The notes: generated by a model not told the origin, from the sequence alone. A DNA stretch of 64,000 nt from Lachnospiraceae bacterium (GCA_017624855.1 JAGAMF010000005.1:1-64000), one strand, 5' to 3'. Shown: positions 1-8,690, numbered from the stretch's first letter. A program made the numbers and translations.

Positions 1-2
1 CC

Positions 3-227
3 GCTGATATGATTAAGAAGGCAATTGACCTTGGTGTATCTAAGATTAATGTTAATACAGAATGTCAGTTAGCATTCGCTGATGCTACACTAAAGTACAT
101 CGAAGCAGGTAATGACTTAGAAGGTAAGGGATTTGACCCTCGTAAGTTACTTGCTCCCGGTGCAGAAGCTATCAAGGCTACTGTTAAGGAAAAGATGGAA
201 TTATTCGGTTCTGTAGGCAAGGCTTAA
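3..227 (+). CDS. fba: Fructose-bisphosphate aldolase, class II (C-terminal part)
   Basis: The reading frame is already open at the left edge, so only the last 74 or so residues of the protein are present. Class II aldolase cleaves fructose 1,6-bisphosphate to glyceraldehyde 3-phosphate and dihydroxyacetone phosphate in glycolysis, using zinc. The visible part has the KKAI-DLGVSKINVNTE segment typical of this family, which contributes to the phosphate-binding end of the barrel, followed by the usual helical tail. Codons are strongly biased, as expected for an abundant glycolytic enzyme. A strong terminator follows directly. The catalytic and metal-binding residues lie outside the window. Confidence 0.93.
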   Translation, partial: ADMIKKAIDLGVSKINVNTECQLAFADATLKYIEAGNDLEGKGFDPRKLLAPGAEAIKATVKEKMELFGSVGKA

Positions 228-258
228 GAATTAAAAGAAATGTTCCTATAAAAGGAGG

Positions 259-295
259 ATGCCCGGTGACGAAAAGCCACCGGGCATTATTTTTT
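259..295 (+). terminator. Intrinsic terminator after fba
   Basis: A perfect 10-bp stem (ATGCCCGGTG at 259-268 with CACCGGGCAT at 278-287), a 9-nt loop and a T-rich tail ending at 295, located 31 nt after the fba stop codon. Confidence 0.92.
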
Positions 296-319
296 GAAAA
301 AGTTAAAGTGTTTTTTGTT

Positions 320-375
320 ATCTTATCTATACTGAGTGTGTTATTTTCTAATTGTCAGTATAGATAAGATTTTTT
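320..375. repeat. 16-bp inverted repeat, possible second terminator
   Basis: Perfect 16-bp arms at 320-335 and 355-370 around a 19-nt loop, with T runs on both outer sides (311-316 and 371-375). It could act as a bidirectional terminator between the convergent fba and ppiB genes, though the loop is long for that role. Confidence 0.6.
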
Positions 376-435
376 GCAAAAAGATGTTATGTAAATCAAT
401 ATTCTGTAAAATAAATATGAATGAATTATGAATGG

Positions 436-649
436 CTCTTCTTTTATTGGCAATCGTAAATATAAAAACAGCGCAGAGTATTTTATATTCCAACAGAACG
501 CGCTCTCGCTCGGATGAAAGCGTAACGGACACTAAACTCGTACGGCATTTCATTTGTACTCGTTAAGTGCCGACGTTTTCATACGGTTCTTTATGGAATA
601 AAAATATCTGCGCAGATATTATCTGTAATGAATGCCAATAAAAGAAGAG
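436..649. repeat. Long palindromic element A (about 214 bp)
   Basis: Almost the whole stretch between fba and ppiB is self-complementary. The outermost arms (436-452 and 633-649) match perfectly over 17 bp. Inside them lie GCGCAGAGTATTTTAT-type and ATTCCAACAGAAC / GTTCTTTATGGAAT arms, and then a third pair. The fold is asymmetric: CGCGCTCTCGCTCGG at 499-513 sits on the left arm with no partner on the right. Positions 487-513 are identical over 27 bp to 51074-51100 in element B, and the ACGGTTCTTTATGGAATA side is shared as well, so this is a dispersed repeat family. No transposase or open reading frame of its own is seen. Confidence 0.85.
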
Positions 650-652
650 TAA

Positions 653-1174
653 TTAGCAATGCTGAGGTTCGGGATAATCCACACCGAAAGTATCTACGGT
701 AACGGATTTCATCACCTGAGGAGTTAAGGGCTTGTCGGAATAGTCTGTATCCACTTCTGCAATTTTATTAACAACTTCCATACCTTCGATTACCTTACCG
801 AATGCAGCATATGCGCCGTCCAAATGAGGAGCATCCTTGTGCATTAAGAAGAACTGGCTTCCCGCAGAGTTGGGGAACATGGAGCGTGCCATGGAAAGTA
901 CGCCGGGAGTATGTTTTAAGTTGTTTTCAAAACCGTTCTGGCTGAATTCGCCTTTAATATGATAGCCGGGGCCGCCTGTACCGGTTCCCTGAGGGCATCC
1001 GCCCTGAATCATGAAGCCGTAGATTACTCTGTGAAAAGTAAGGCCGTCATAGAAATTTTTCTTAATTAATGAAATAAAATTGTTAACGGATTCCGGAGCG
1101 ATTTCGGGATAGAGCTCAGCCTTGATTACGGAACCGTCTTCCATTGTGATTGTTACAATAGGATTCTGTGCCAT
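653..1174 (-). CDS. Peptidyl-prolyl cis-trans isomerase, cyclophilin type
   Basis: A 173-residue single-domain cyclophilin that catalyses cis-trans isomerisation of peptide bonds before proline. No signal peptide is seen, so it should be cytosolic. The active-site FHRVI..FMIQGG motif lies near residues 47-58 and GSQFFLM near 105-111. The usual LDG-Y-AAFGKV segment near 118 carries tyrosine where many cyclophilins have the drug-binding tryptophan. The start is preceded by AAAGGAA at a good distance on the minus strand. It is divergent from the acetyltransferase gene and convergent with fba. Family membership is clear; substrates are unknown. Confidence 0.93.
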   Translation of the reverse strand: MAQNPIVTITMEDGSVIKAELYPEIAPESVNNFISLIKKNFYDGLTFHRVIYGFMIQGGCPQGTGTGGPGYHIKGEFSQNGFENNLKHTPGVLSMARSMFPNSAGSQFFLMHKDAPHLDGAYAAFGKVIEGMEVVNKIAEVDTDYSDKPLTPQVMKSVTVDTFGVDYPEPQHC

Positions 1175-1235
1175 TTTGTGTTATTCCTTTCTAAAATGTG
1201 TTATAATTAAAATTGCGCAAGGCGCGATTTTATTA

Positions 1236-1256
1236 ACATGTATCTAAGATACATGT
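1236..1256. promoter_or_regulatory. Perfect palindrome between divergent genes, candidate operator
   Basis: ACATGTATCT-A-AGATACATGT is a perfect 10+1+10 palindrome in the 137-bp gap between the divergent cyclophilin and acetyltransferase genes. Its size and symmetry suit a dimeric repressor such as a MarR- or TetR-type protein. It has no T tract, so a terminator is unlikely. The protein that might bind is not identified. Confidence 0.5.
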
Positions 1257-1311
1257 TTTACCGGACAAAACATCCGAAAATCATTTTATCATAATCCGCG
1301 GAGGGATAAAA

Positions 1312-2169
1312 GTGATAAATATAAAAAAACTTGAAAGAGTTCTTCTGGACATACAGGACGCAAATTATAAAAAGAATGCTGTGGAGCTGCAAAAAAGAAA
1401 TAATGAGATTCCGTTTTTTTGTATGGTGGAAGATTCGTGGAAAAAATGTAAAAAAGATGATTTGTCCGAGAAAGAAGTGTGGATAAAGAATACCGAACCG
1501 GGTAGTGAGATTGATATTGAGACCTGTCTCTATGTGACGGATGATGTTCAAAGAGCCCAAAATGCAAGAAATCGGGGCTTTGCTGTTTTGATTTATTTGC
1601 ATGACGGGAATAAAGAGATGAATTTTACCGGTTTTCGCTATCTGATAGAAGGTTTCGAAGATGCGGATTACGACTATTTTAATTGGGTATATACCCGGGA
1701 AAAAGGAATGCCGTGGATGATTGGCGAAACGGAGCGCATTGTGCTTCGGGAAATGGTGCCGGAGGATACGGATGCACTTTATGCCTTATATGAGGATAAG
1801 TCCGTTGTGGAATTTATGGAGGACTTACCGGAGAATAAGGAAGAAGAGCGGGAGTATATCCGTGACTATATTGATAAAGTATACAATTTTTTTGGCTTTG
1901 GTATGTGGTTGGCAGAGCATAAAGAGAGCGGAGAAATCATTGGCCGGGTGGGTTTTCAGAATTGTGAAGAGGATTGGACGGCGGAGCTTGGATTTCTCAT
2001 TAAGCCGGAATATCAGGGACAAGGGTATGCCTACGAGGCATGTAGTCTTGCCATGGAATATATGTGGGGAGAACACCCTGAGTATCATTTAATGGCCAGA
2101 TGCATGCAGGGAAATAAAAAAGCTGTTGCTTTGTGCGAGAAATTAGGCATTTCTTATGTTATAATTTAA
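1312..2169 (+). CDS. Two-domain protein with C-terminal GNAT acetyltransferase
   Basis: A 285-residue protein. Residues from about 140 to the end form a RimJ/RimL-like GNAT domain: ERIVLREMVPED at its start, GRVGF in the middle, and the acetyl-CoA-binding EYQGQGYAYEA loop (Q/R-x-x-G-x-G/A type). The first 135 residues contain ETCLYVTDDVQRAQNARNRG, which looks like part of a degenerate HAD-like fold and might recognise the substrate; this is inference. The start is GTG at 1312, chosen because GGAGGG lies 7 nt upstream. The chain ends at EKLGISYVII, about 10-20 residues earlier than is usual after the EKLGF motif, so the C terminus may be truncated. The substrate is unknown. Confidence 0.82.
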   Translation: MINIKKLERVLLDIQDANYKKNAVELQKRNNEIPFFCMVEDSWKKCKKDDLSEKEVWIKNTEPGSEIDIETCLYVTDDVQRAQNARNRGFAVLIYLHDGNKEMNFTGFRYLIEGFEDADYDYFNWVYTREKGMPWMIGETERIVLREMVPEDTDALYALYEDKSVVEFMEDLPENKEEEREYIRDYIDKVYNFFGFGMWLAEHKESGEIIGRVGFQNCEEDWTAELGFLIKPEYQGQGYAYEACSLAMEYMWGEHPEYHLMARCMQGNKKAVALCEKLGISYVII

Positions 2170-2294
2170 AAGAAGTTTTGCGTTGGCGGCGGAAATTTAA
2201 CTAAAATTAAATTTAAAGAGACCGCCGGATAAAATATACTGAATACAACACCTTAGCGGTGGACAATCATTGTATTTTAAAAGGGGTAACAAAT

Positions 2295-5200
2295 ATGGCA
2301 TTTACACATCTGCATGTGCATACGGAATATAGTCTTTTAGACGGTTCCAACAAGATAAAAGAATATGTCAAACGGGTAAAAGAACTGGGCATGACCAGCG
2401 CTGCCATTACCGATCACGGCGTAATGTACGGCTGTATCGACTTTTATAAGGCGGCAAAGGAAGAGGGCATTAAACCCATTATGGGTTGTGAGGTATATGT
2501 GGCGCCCAATTCCCGTTTCGATAAGGAATTAACCGGTGGTGAGGACAGATATTACCATCTTGTTTTGCTTGCAGAGAATGACTTGGGATATCAGAATCTT
2601 ATGAAGATTGTATCCAAAGGTTTTACGGAAGGATATTATTATAAGCCCCGTGTGGATATGGAAGTTTTGCGGGAATACCATGAGGGCATTATCGCTTTGT
2701 CGGCTTGTCTTGCGGGAGAAGTGCAGCGTTATATCATGAAGGGCTTATACGAAGAAGCCAAGAAAAGCGCCTTAAAATATTACGATTGCTTCGGGGAAGG
2801 CAATTACTATCTGGAATTGCAGGACCACGGAATGCCGGAGCAGGCTACGGTAAATACCGCGCTTATGCAGATGAGTAAGGAATTAAACATTCCTTTGGTA
2901 GCCACCAATGATGTGCATTATACCTATGCGGATGATGTGGAGGCACACGACCTTTTATTATGTATCCAGACCGGTAAAAAGGTTACGGACGAAGACCGTA
3001 TGAAGTATGAAGGCGGCCAGTACTATGTGAAGTCCGAAGAAGAGATGCGGGCTTTGTTCCCGTATGCCCAGGAAGCCATCGATAATACGGCTAAAATCGC
3101 GGAGCGTTGTAATGTAGAGATTATTTTCCACGATACCAAGCTCCCTCATTACGAAGTACCGGAAGGATATACTCCCGTAAGCTATCTTCACAAGCTCTGT
3201 GAAGACGGTTTTGCCAAGCATTATCCCAATGATGATGGTACTCTTATGGCCCGCATGAAGTATGAGTTGCAGGTTATTGAGCAGATGGGCTATGTGGATT
3301 ACTTCCTGATTGTGTGGGATTTTATCAACTATGCCAAGGCAAATGATATTATGGTAGGCCCCGGTCGAGGCAGTGCCGCGGGAAGTATTGTATCTTATTG
3401 CCTGCATATTACCAATATTGACCCCATTCGTTATCAGTTGCTGTTTGAGCGTTTCTTGAACCCGGAACGAATCTCCATGCCTGATATCGATATTGACTTC
3501 TGTGTGGAAAGACGCCAGGAAGTCATTGACTATGTGGGAAGAAAATATGGCGCGGAGAAGGTGGTACAGATTGTTACCTTCGGTACCATGGCGGCAAGAA
3601 ATGCCATTCGCGATGTGGCGCGAGTTTTAGACCTTCCTTATGCCCTGGCGGATACCATTGCCAAAATGGTTCCTCAGGAATTAAACATTACCATTAAGAA
3701 GGCTTTGGAGATGAATCCCGAGCTTCGCGATAAATACGAAAACGACTTACAGATTAAGCATCTTATTGATATGAGTATGCGTCTGGAAGGTCTGCCCAGA
3801 AATACCTCCATGCATGCGGCAGGTGTGTTAATCTGTCCTACGGCAGCAGACGATTATGTGCCTTTAAGCCGTGGTGGTGACGGTGCCATTACAACCCAGT
3901 ACACCATGACAACCTTGGAAGAACTGGGACTTCTGAAAATGGACTTCCTTGGACTTCGTAACCTTACGGTTATTCAGAATGCCTTAAAAACCATTGAGCG
4001 TACCAAGGGCATCCATTTGGTCATGGAAGAAATTGATTATAACGATAAAAAAGTTTTGGATTACATCGGAACCGGCAAATGCGACGGTATCTTCCAGTTG
4101 GAAAGCGGCGGTATGAAAGGCTTCATGAAGGAGCTTAAACCCAAGAGTCTGGAAGATATTATTGCAGGTATTTCCCTGTACCGTCCCGGCCCCATGGATT
4201 TTATCCCTCAGTATATCGGCGGTAAAAACAATCCTGAGAAAATCACCTATTTTTGTCCTCAGTTAGAGCCTATTCTTGCGCCTACCTACGGATGTATTGT
4301 CTATCAGGAGCAGGTTATGCAGATTGTGCGTGACTTGGGTGGTTATACTCTGGGACGAAGTGATGAAGTGCGCCGTGCCATGAGTAAGAAGAAAACTGCG
4401 GTCATGGAAAAAGAGCGTGAGTACTTTGTTCACGGCAATACGGATTTAAACATCCCCGGTTGCGTGGGTAACGGTATCAGCGCCAAGGTCGGCAACATGA
4501 TTTACGATCAAATGATTGATTTTGCCAAGTATGCTTTTAACAAGTCTCATGCGGCAGCTTATGCGGTGGTATCATATCAGACCGCATATTTAAAATATTA
4601 CTATCCTGTGGAATACATGGCGGCCCTGATTACTTCCGTTGTAAGTAACGCAGGTAAGGTTTCCGAATATATTGCGGTAGCTAAGGAAATGGGCATTGAG
4701 ATTCTCCCGCCGGACATTAACGAAGGCGAAGTAAACTTTGCGGTGTCCGGAAACGCCATCCGCTATTCCTTAACTGCCATCAAGAATGTGGGCAGACCGG
4801 TGATCGAAGCCATTGTGGAAGAAAGGGATGCCAGAGGCCCCTTCCTTAACATCAATGATTTTATTGTCCGTGTAGGAGATAAGGATGTTAACAAGAGAGC
4901 GGTGGAGAATTTTATAAAAGCCGGTGCCTTTGACAGCTTGGGTGGCACAAGAAAACAGTATTTAAGCGTTTATGTGCAGATTATGGACAGAGTCCATAAG
5001 GATAAAAAGAACAGCATGGCAGGCCAGATGACCTTGTTTGACTTAGCAGGCGATGAAGAAAAAGAAAGCTTTGAAATTCCCCTTCCCGATTGCGGAGAAT
5101 TCGGAAAAGAGCTTCTTTTAAACTTCGAAAAAGAGGTATTGGGCGTATACATCAGCGGTCATCCCTTAGAGAGCTACAAGGGCTTGATTAAGCGCCACAT

Positions 5201-5768
5201 CACCAACGAAACTCTGGATTTTATCTTGCAGGCAGCAGAAGAAGGTAAAAACGGTGAAGTCGTAGAAACCGTTAAGGTAGCCGACGGTGCCAAGGCCGTA
5301 ATCGGCGGAATGGTGGTAGGCAAGCGCGTGCAGTACACCAAAACCAATCAGATGATGGCCTATGTGGTATTGGAAGATTTGGTGGGAAGTATCGAAACCA
5401 TTGTATTCCCCAAGGCGTTTGAGAAATATTCCGGTTTATTGACGGAAGATGCCAAGGTGTTTATGTTCGGTAAAGTGCAGGTGGAAGACGGCAAAGACGC
5501 TAAGCTTATCTGTGATAAAATCGTGCCTTTTTCCGACATGCCCCGCAAGTTATATGTTCGTTTTACCGACAAAGCGCAGTGTGATGCCCTTCAGGGCCGG
5601 ATTATGGATATTTTAAAAGAGTCCGACGGGCATGATCAAGTAGCATTTCTTTTAAACAAAGAAAGACAGATGAAGGAGCTTGGCAACCATTATACAGTGG
5701 CGGCAGAAGGAATCCTTTTAGACAAATTAAAGGAAATATTGGGTGACGACGGCGTGGTTGTGCAATAA
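2295..5768 (+). CDS. dnaE: DNA polymerase III subunit alpha
   Basis: A 1157-residue replicative polymerase of the DnaE type. An N-terminal PHP domain starts at HLHVHTEYSLLDGS. The polymerase core carries the catalytic PDIDIDF triad near residue 400 and the GPGRGSAAGS motif just before it. The helix-hairpin-helix and C-terminal OB-fold regions follow (the latter near residues 1005-1060, VQYTKTNQMMAYVVLED). There is no exonuclease insertion of the PolC kind. The ATG at 2295 is preferred over an upstream alternative because AAGGGG precedes it and the conserved MAFTHLHVHTE begins there. It is followed by pfkA, separated by a nested hairpin. It probably works beside PolC in lagging-strand synthesis, as in other Firmicutes. 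Confidence 0.97.
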   Translation: MAFTHLHVHTEYSLLDGSNKIKEYVKRVKELGMTSAAITDHGVMYGCIDFYKAAKEEGIKPIMGCEVYVAPNSRFDKELTGGEDRYYHLVLLAENDLGYQNLMKIVSKGFTEGYYYKPRVDMEVLREYHEGIIALSACLAGEVQRYIMKGLYEEAKKSALKYYDCFGEGNYYLELQDHGMPEQATVNTALMQMSKELNIPLVATNDVHYTYADDVEAHDLLLCIQTGKKVTDEDRMKYEGGQYYVKSEEEMRALFPYAQEAIDNTAKIAERCNVEIIFHDTKLPHYEVPEGYTPVSYLHKLCEDGFAKHYPNDDGTLMARMKYELQVIEQMGYVDYFLIVWDFINYAKANDIMVGPGRGSAAGSIVSYCLHITNIDPIRYQLLFERFLNPERISMPDIDIDFCVERRQEVIDYVGRKYGAEKVVQIVTFGTMAARNAIRDVARVLDLPYALADTIAKMVPQELNITIKKALEMNPELRDKYENDLQIKHLIDMSMRLEGLPRNTSMHAAGVLICPTAADDYVPLSRGGDGAITTQYTMTTLEELGLLKMDFLGLRNLTVIQNALKTIERTKGIHLVMEEIDYNDKKVLDYIGTGKCDGIFQLESGGMKGFMKELKPKSLEDIIAGISLYRPGPMDFIPQYIGGKNNPEKITYFCPQLEPILAPTYGCIVYQEQVMQIVRDLGGYTLGRSDEVRRAMSKKKTAVMEKEREYFVHGNTDLNIPGCVGNGISAKVGNMIYDQMIDFAKYAFNKSHAAAYAVVSYQTAYLKYYYPVEYMAALITSVVSNAGKVSEYIAVAKEMGIEILPPDINEGEVNFAVSGNAIRYSLTAIKNVGRPVIEAIVEERDARGPFLNINDFIVRVGDKDVNKRAVENFIKAGAFDSLGGTRKQYLSVYVQIMDRVHKDKKNSMAGQMTLFDLAGDEEKESFEIPLPDCGEFGKELLLNFEKEVLGVYISGHPLESYKGLIKRHITNETLDFILQAAEEGKNGEVVETVKVADGAKAVIGGMVVGKRVQYTKTNQMMAYVVLEDLVGSIETIVFPKAFEKYSGLLTEDAKVFMFGKVQVEDGKDAKLICDKIVPFSDMPRKLYVRFTDKAQCDALQGRIMDILKESDGHDQVAFLLNKERQMKELGNHYTVAAEGILLDKLKEILGDDGVVVQ

Positions 5769-5780
5769 AAACCTTAATCT

Positions 5781-5849
5781 TTGTCATAAAAATATTGAAA
5801 ACCACAAAGAATTAGATTATGATATTGTGGACAGAAAATTTTATGACAA
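5781..5849. repeat. Nested inverted repeat between dnaE and pfkA
   Basis: A perfect 11-bp outer stem (TTGTCATAAAA at 5781-5791 with TTTTATGACAA at 5839-5849) encloses a 6-bp inner stem (CCACAA 5802-5807, TTGTGG 5825-5830). There is no T tract after it, so it does not look like a terminator. A possible promoter (TTGTGA, then TATATG with about 17 bp between) lies between it and pfkA. Confidence 0.55.
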
Positions 5850-5911
5850 GCCAAGGAATCGGTTTGTGAGGAATCGTTTTTGTTATTATATGTTGTAACA
5901 TGGAGGCAAAT

Positions 5912-6886
5912 ATGTCTGATACGATTAAAACAATCGGAGTTTTAACCAGTGGCGGCGATGCGCCGGGTATGAATGCGGCAATCCGTGCCGTTGTAAGAAA
6001 AGCAATTCAGAACGGCGTAGCCGTAAAAGGAATAAAAAGAGGATATCAGGGACTTCTTGCAGAAGAAATCATTGATATGAACAAGTCATCCGTATCCGAT
6101 ACCATTCAGAAGGGTGGAACGATTTTAGGTACAGCTCGTTGTTCGGAGTTTGTTACGGAGGAAGGCCAGAAGAAGGGTGCTGAGATTTGCCGTAAACACG
6201 GCATTGACGGTATTGTGGTTATCGGCGGCGACGGTTCTTACCGCGGTGCACTGGCTTTGTCTAAGCAGGGTATCAATACGGTAGGTATTCCCGGAACCAT
6301 TGACCTTGATATTGCATGTTCGGATTACACCATCGGTTTCGATACAGCGATTAATACGGCGATGCAGGCCATTGATAAGGTGCGCGATACCTCATCTTCC
6401 CATGAGCGTTGCAGTATTATCGAGGTTATGGGTCGTAATGCCGGCTATATTGCATTGTGGTGCGGTGTTGCCAACGGTGCGGAAGATATTCTGATTCCCG
6501 AGAAATACGATTATAACGAGCAGAATATTATTAACAATATTATCCAGAACCGTAAAAAAGGTAAAAAGCATCATATTATTATCAATGCAGAAGGTATCGG
6601 CCATTCCACATCCATGGCAAGAAGAATCGAAGCGGCTACGGGCATTGAAACCCGTGCAACCATTTTAGGTTACATGCAGCGTGGCGGTTCTCCCACATGT
6701 AAGGACAGATTCTATGCGTCCATTATGGGTGCTTATGCGGCAGATGTCCTTTGCGCAGGAAAAACAAACCGTGTTATTGCATACAAGAATGGCGATTTTA
6801 CGGATTTTGATATTGATGAAGCATTGGCGATGACCAAGGACATTCCGGAATACGAGTTCCTGGTAAGCAGACAGTTATCACAGTAG
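5912..6886 (+). CDS. pfkA: 6-phosphofructokinase, ATP-dependent
   Basis: A 324-residue enzyme that phosphorylates fructose 6-phosphate to fructose 1,6-bisphosphate in glycolysis. It has the nucleotide-binding LTSGGDAPGMNA start, GGDGSYRGA (the glycine after GGD favours ATP over pyrophosphate), and DTSSSHERCSIIEVMGR. In the catalytic loop the usual GTIDND reads GTIDLD: both aspartates are kept but the asparagine between them is leucine. The start at 5912 is chosen over an in-frame ATG at 5900 because GGAGG at 5902-5906 lies just upstream of it. A terminator ends the unit. Like fba at the left edge it belongs to glycolysis, although dnaE and ppiB lie between them. Confidence 0.95.
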   Translation: MSDTIKTIGVLTSGGDAPGMNAAIRAVVRKAIQNGVAVKGIKRGYQGLLAEEIIDMNKSSVSDTIQKGGTILGTARCSEFVTEEGQKKGAEICRKHGIDGIVVIGGDGSYRGALALSKQGINTVGIPGTIDLDIACSDYTIGFDTAINTAMQAIDKVRDTSSSHERCSIIEVMGRNAGYIALWCGVANGAEDILIPEKYDYNEQNIINNIIQNRKKGKKHHIIINAEGIGHSTSMARRIEAATGIETRATILGYMQRGGSPTCKDRFYASIMGAYAADVLCAGKTNRVIAYKNGDFTDFDIDEALAMTKDIPEYEFLVSRQLSQ

Positions 6887-6893
6887 ATTTTAT

Positions 6894-6926
6894 GGCGGAG
6901 TGTTTTGGCATTCCGCCGGTTTTTTT
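6894..6926 (+). terminator. Intrinsic terminator after pfkA
   Basis: GGCGGAGTG (6894-6902) pairs with CATTCCGCC (6909-6917) and is followed by seven T. The T run abuts the AGGAGAG ribosome binding site of the next gene, so terminator and translation start are nearly superimposed. Confidence 0.85.
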
Positions 6927-6938
6927 AGGAGAGTAAAC

Positions 6939-7739
6939 ATGATTACATCCCCGTCCAACGGTAAAATTAAATGGGTTTGTACCCTGCGGGAAAAGGCAAA
7001 ATTCCGCAAAAAAGAACAAAAATTCATAGCGGAAGGCTGCAAAATGTTTTTGGAAGCCCCGGAAGAGAGATTGTGCGAAGTCTATGTATCCGAAAGCTTT
7101 CTGAAAAAAGATGGCGAATTGGAAAATGCTTGCAGGGAGCGCTTGAAAAAGGTGCCTTATGAAGTGGTTTCCGATGATGTTTATAAAAAAATGTCCGATA
7201 CGGTAACTCCTCAAGGAATTTTAAGTGTAATTACCATAAAAGAAGCAAAACTGGGAGATTTATTAAAGTCAACTAAGGCGCCCTTGTTTGTATTGTTGGA
7301 GAATTTGCAGGATCCCGGAAATTTGGGCACAATTTTAAGAACGGCAGAAGGAGCCGGCGTCACAGGCGTGATTTTAAGTCGTGATTGTGTGGATATCTAC
7401 AATCCCAAGGTAATTCGCTCCACCATGGGCTCTGTGTACCGCGTGCCCCACTTTTATGCGGATGATTTCCATGAAGTGATAGACGAGCTAAAAGAAACCG
7501 GCGTTACCGTATATGCGGCGGCTTTGGAATCCGGCAAAATCTACGATACATATTCTTATGTGGAAGGAAGTGCTTTTATAATAGGCAACGAGGGCAACGG
7601 ACTTCGCCCCGAAACTGTGGCGAAGGCAGGTAAGAGCTGTTATCTTCCCATGGAGGGCCGGGTGGAGTCCTTAAATGCATCGGTAGCGGCATCCGTGCTT
7701 ATGTATGAGGCCTACCGTCAGCGCAGAAGCAAGGGTTAG
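6939..7739 (+). CDS. TrmH/SpoU-family RNA 2'-O-methyltransferase
   Basis: A 266-residue protein of the SPOUT class that transfers a methyl group from S-adenosylmethionine to ribose in rRNA or tRNA. The N-terminal about 95 residues match the substrate-binding (L30e-like) domain found in 23S rRNA methyltransferases of this family. The C-terminal part holds the knotted domain motifs: LENLQDPGNLGTILRTAE, FIIGNEGNGL and LNASVAASVLMYEAYRQR. The start at 6939 is supported by AGGAGAG. The reading frame is open further upstream, but that part overlaps the terminator. The exact nucleotide target cannot be read from sequence alone. Confidence 0.9.
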   Translation: MITSPSNGKIKWVCTLREKAKFRKKEQKFIAEGCKMFLEAPEERLCEVYVSESFLKKDGELENACRERLKKVPYEVVSDDVYKKMSDTVTPQGILSVITIKEAKLGDLLKSTKAPLFVLLENLQDPGNLGTILRTAEGAGVTGVILSRDCVDIYNPKVIRSTMGSVYRVPHFYADDFHEVIDELKETGVTVYAAALESGKIYDTYSYVEGSAFIIGNEGNGLRPETVAKAGKSCYLPMEGRVESLNASVAASVLMYEAYRQRRSKG

Positions 7740-7849
7740 GGCGATATAAAAGATCATTAAAATTTAGAATAAAAATGATTTTACTATTGTTTTAAAATAA
7801 AAAGAAGTATAATCTAAAAAAGAGGATAAAAATCCAATATACTTAGAGA

Positions 7850-7878
7850 TTGACTTGCGTAAATACGCGTAATACAAA
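7850..7878 (+). promoter_or_regulatory. Candidate promoter of proC
   Basis: TTGACT (7850-7855) and TACAAA (7873-7878) with a 17-bp spacer. The spacer contains the small palindrome GCGTAAATACGC. Located 18 nt before the proC start codon. Confidence 0.5.
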
Positions 7879-7895
7879 TTAGAGAGGTTGATATT

Positions 7896-8690
7896 ATGAA
7901 AATTGGTTTTATCGGATTGGGTAACATGGCAAGAGCCATCATCGGTGGCATTATTTCCAACGCGGGAGTGGAACCGAAGGATATTTATGGCTCAGATATT
8001 TCTACAACTGCGGCAGATGAAGCTGCACTTACTTATTTAATCAATACGGGGACCGTGAATTCCACGGTGGCTGAGGAGGCAGATATTCTTTTTCTTGCGG
8101 TAAAGCCCCAGTTTATGGATGAAGCGTTAAAAACTTTTAAGGATGATGTGAGTAAGGATTGCGTGGTAGTTTCTATTGCGCCCGGTAAAACTTTACAGTA
8201 TTTTGAGGATAATTTGGGCAAAAAGACCAAAGTGGTAAGATGTATGCCCAATACTCCGGCTTTGGTTGGTGAAGGTTGTACCGGTTGCTGCAAGAATGAG
8301 TATGTAACCGAGGAAGATATGGTCAAGGTTATGAAGCTTTTAAAGAGCTTTGGCCGTGCGGTGGAAGTGCCGGAAAGCCAGATGGATGCGGTAGTGGGTG
8401 TCAGCGGTAGCGCACCTGCCTATGTTTTTATGTTTATTGAAGCAATGGCGGATGCGGCGGTAGCGGCAGGTATGCCCAGAAATAAGGCTTATGAATTTGC
8501 GGCTCAGGCTGTAATGGGTAGTGCCAAGATGGTATTGGAAACCGGCAAACATCCCGGCGAATTAAAAGATATGGTATGCTCTCCCGGAGGAACAACCATT
8601 CAGGCAGTAAAAGTACTGGAAGAAAAGAACTTCCGCGGCGCAATCATTGATGCGGTGGAAGCATGCATTGATAAATCCAAATGCTTGTAA
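7896..8690 (+). CDS. proC: Pyrroline-5-carboxylate reductase
   Basis: A 264-residue enzyme for the last step of proline synthesis, reducing pyrroline-5-carboxylate with NAD(P)H. The N-terminal Rossmann motif is GFIGLGNMARAI. The C-terminal dimerisation and active-site part has VVGVSGSAPAYVFMFIEA and the family signature region PGELKDMVCSPGGTTIQAV. Length is normal for the family. It stands as a single gene between a candidate promoter and a terminator. Confidence 0.96.
   Translation: MKIGFIGLGNMARAIIGGIISNAGVEPKDIYGSDISTTAADEAALTYLINTGTVNSTVAEEADILFLAVKPQFMDEALKTFKDDVSKDCVVVSIAPGKTLQYFEDNLGKKTKVVRCMPNTPALVGEGCTGCCKNEYVTEEDMVKVMKLLKSFGRAVEVPESQMDAVVGVSGSAPAYVFMFIEAMADAAVAAGMPRNKAYEFAAQAVMGSAKMVLETGKHPGELKDMVCSPGGTTIQAVKVLEEKNFRGAIIDAVEACIDKSKCL

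Noticed and set aside
341..553. A 70-codon minus-strand frame in the fba-ppiB gap
   Set aside because: It lies within the inverted repeats of element A; the reading frame follows from the palindrome and has no start signal.
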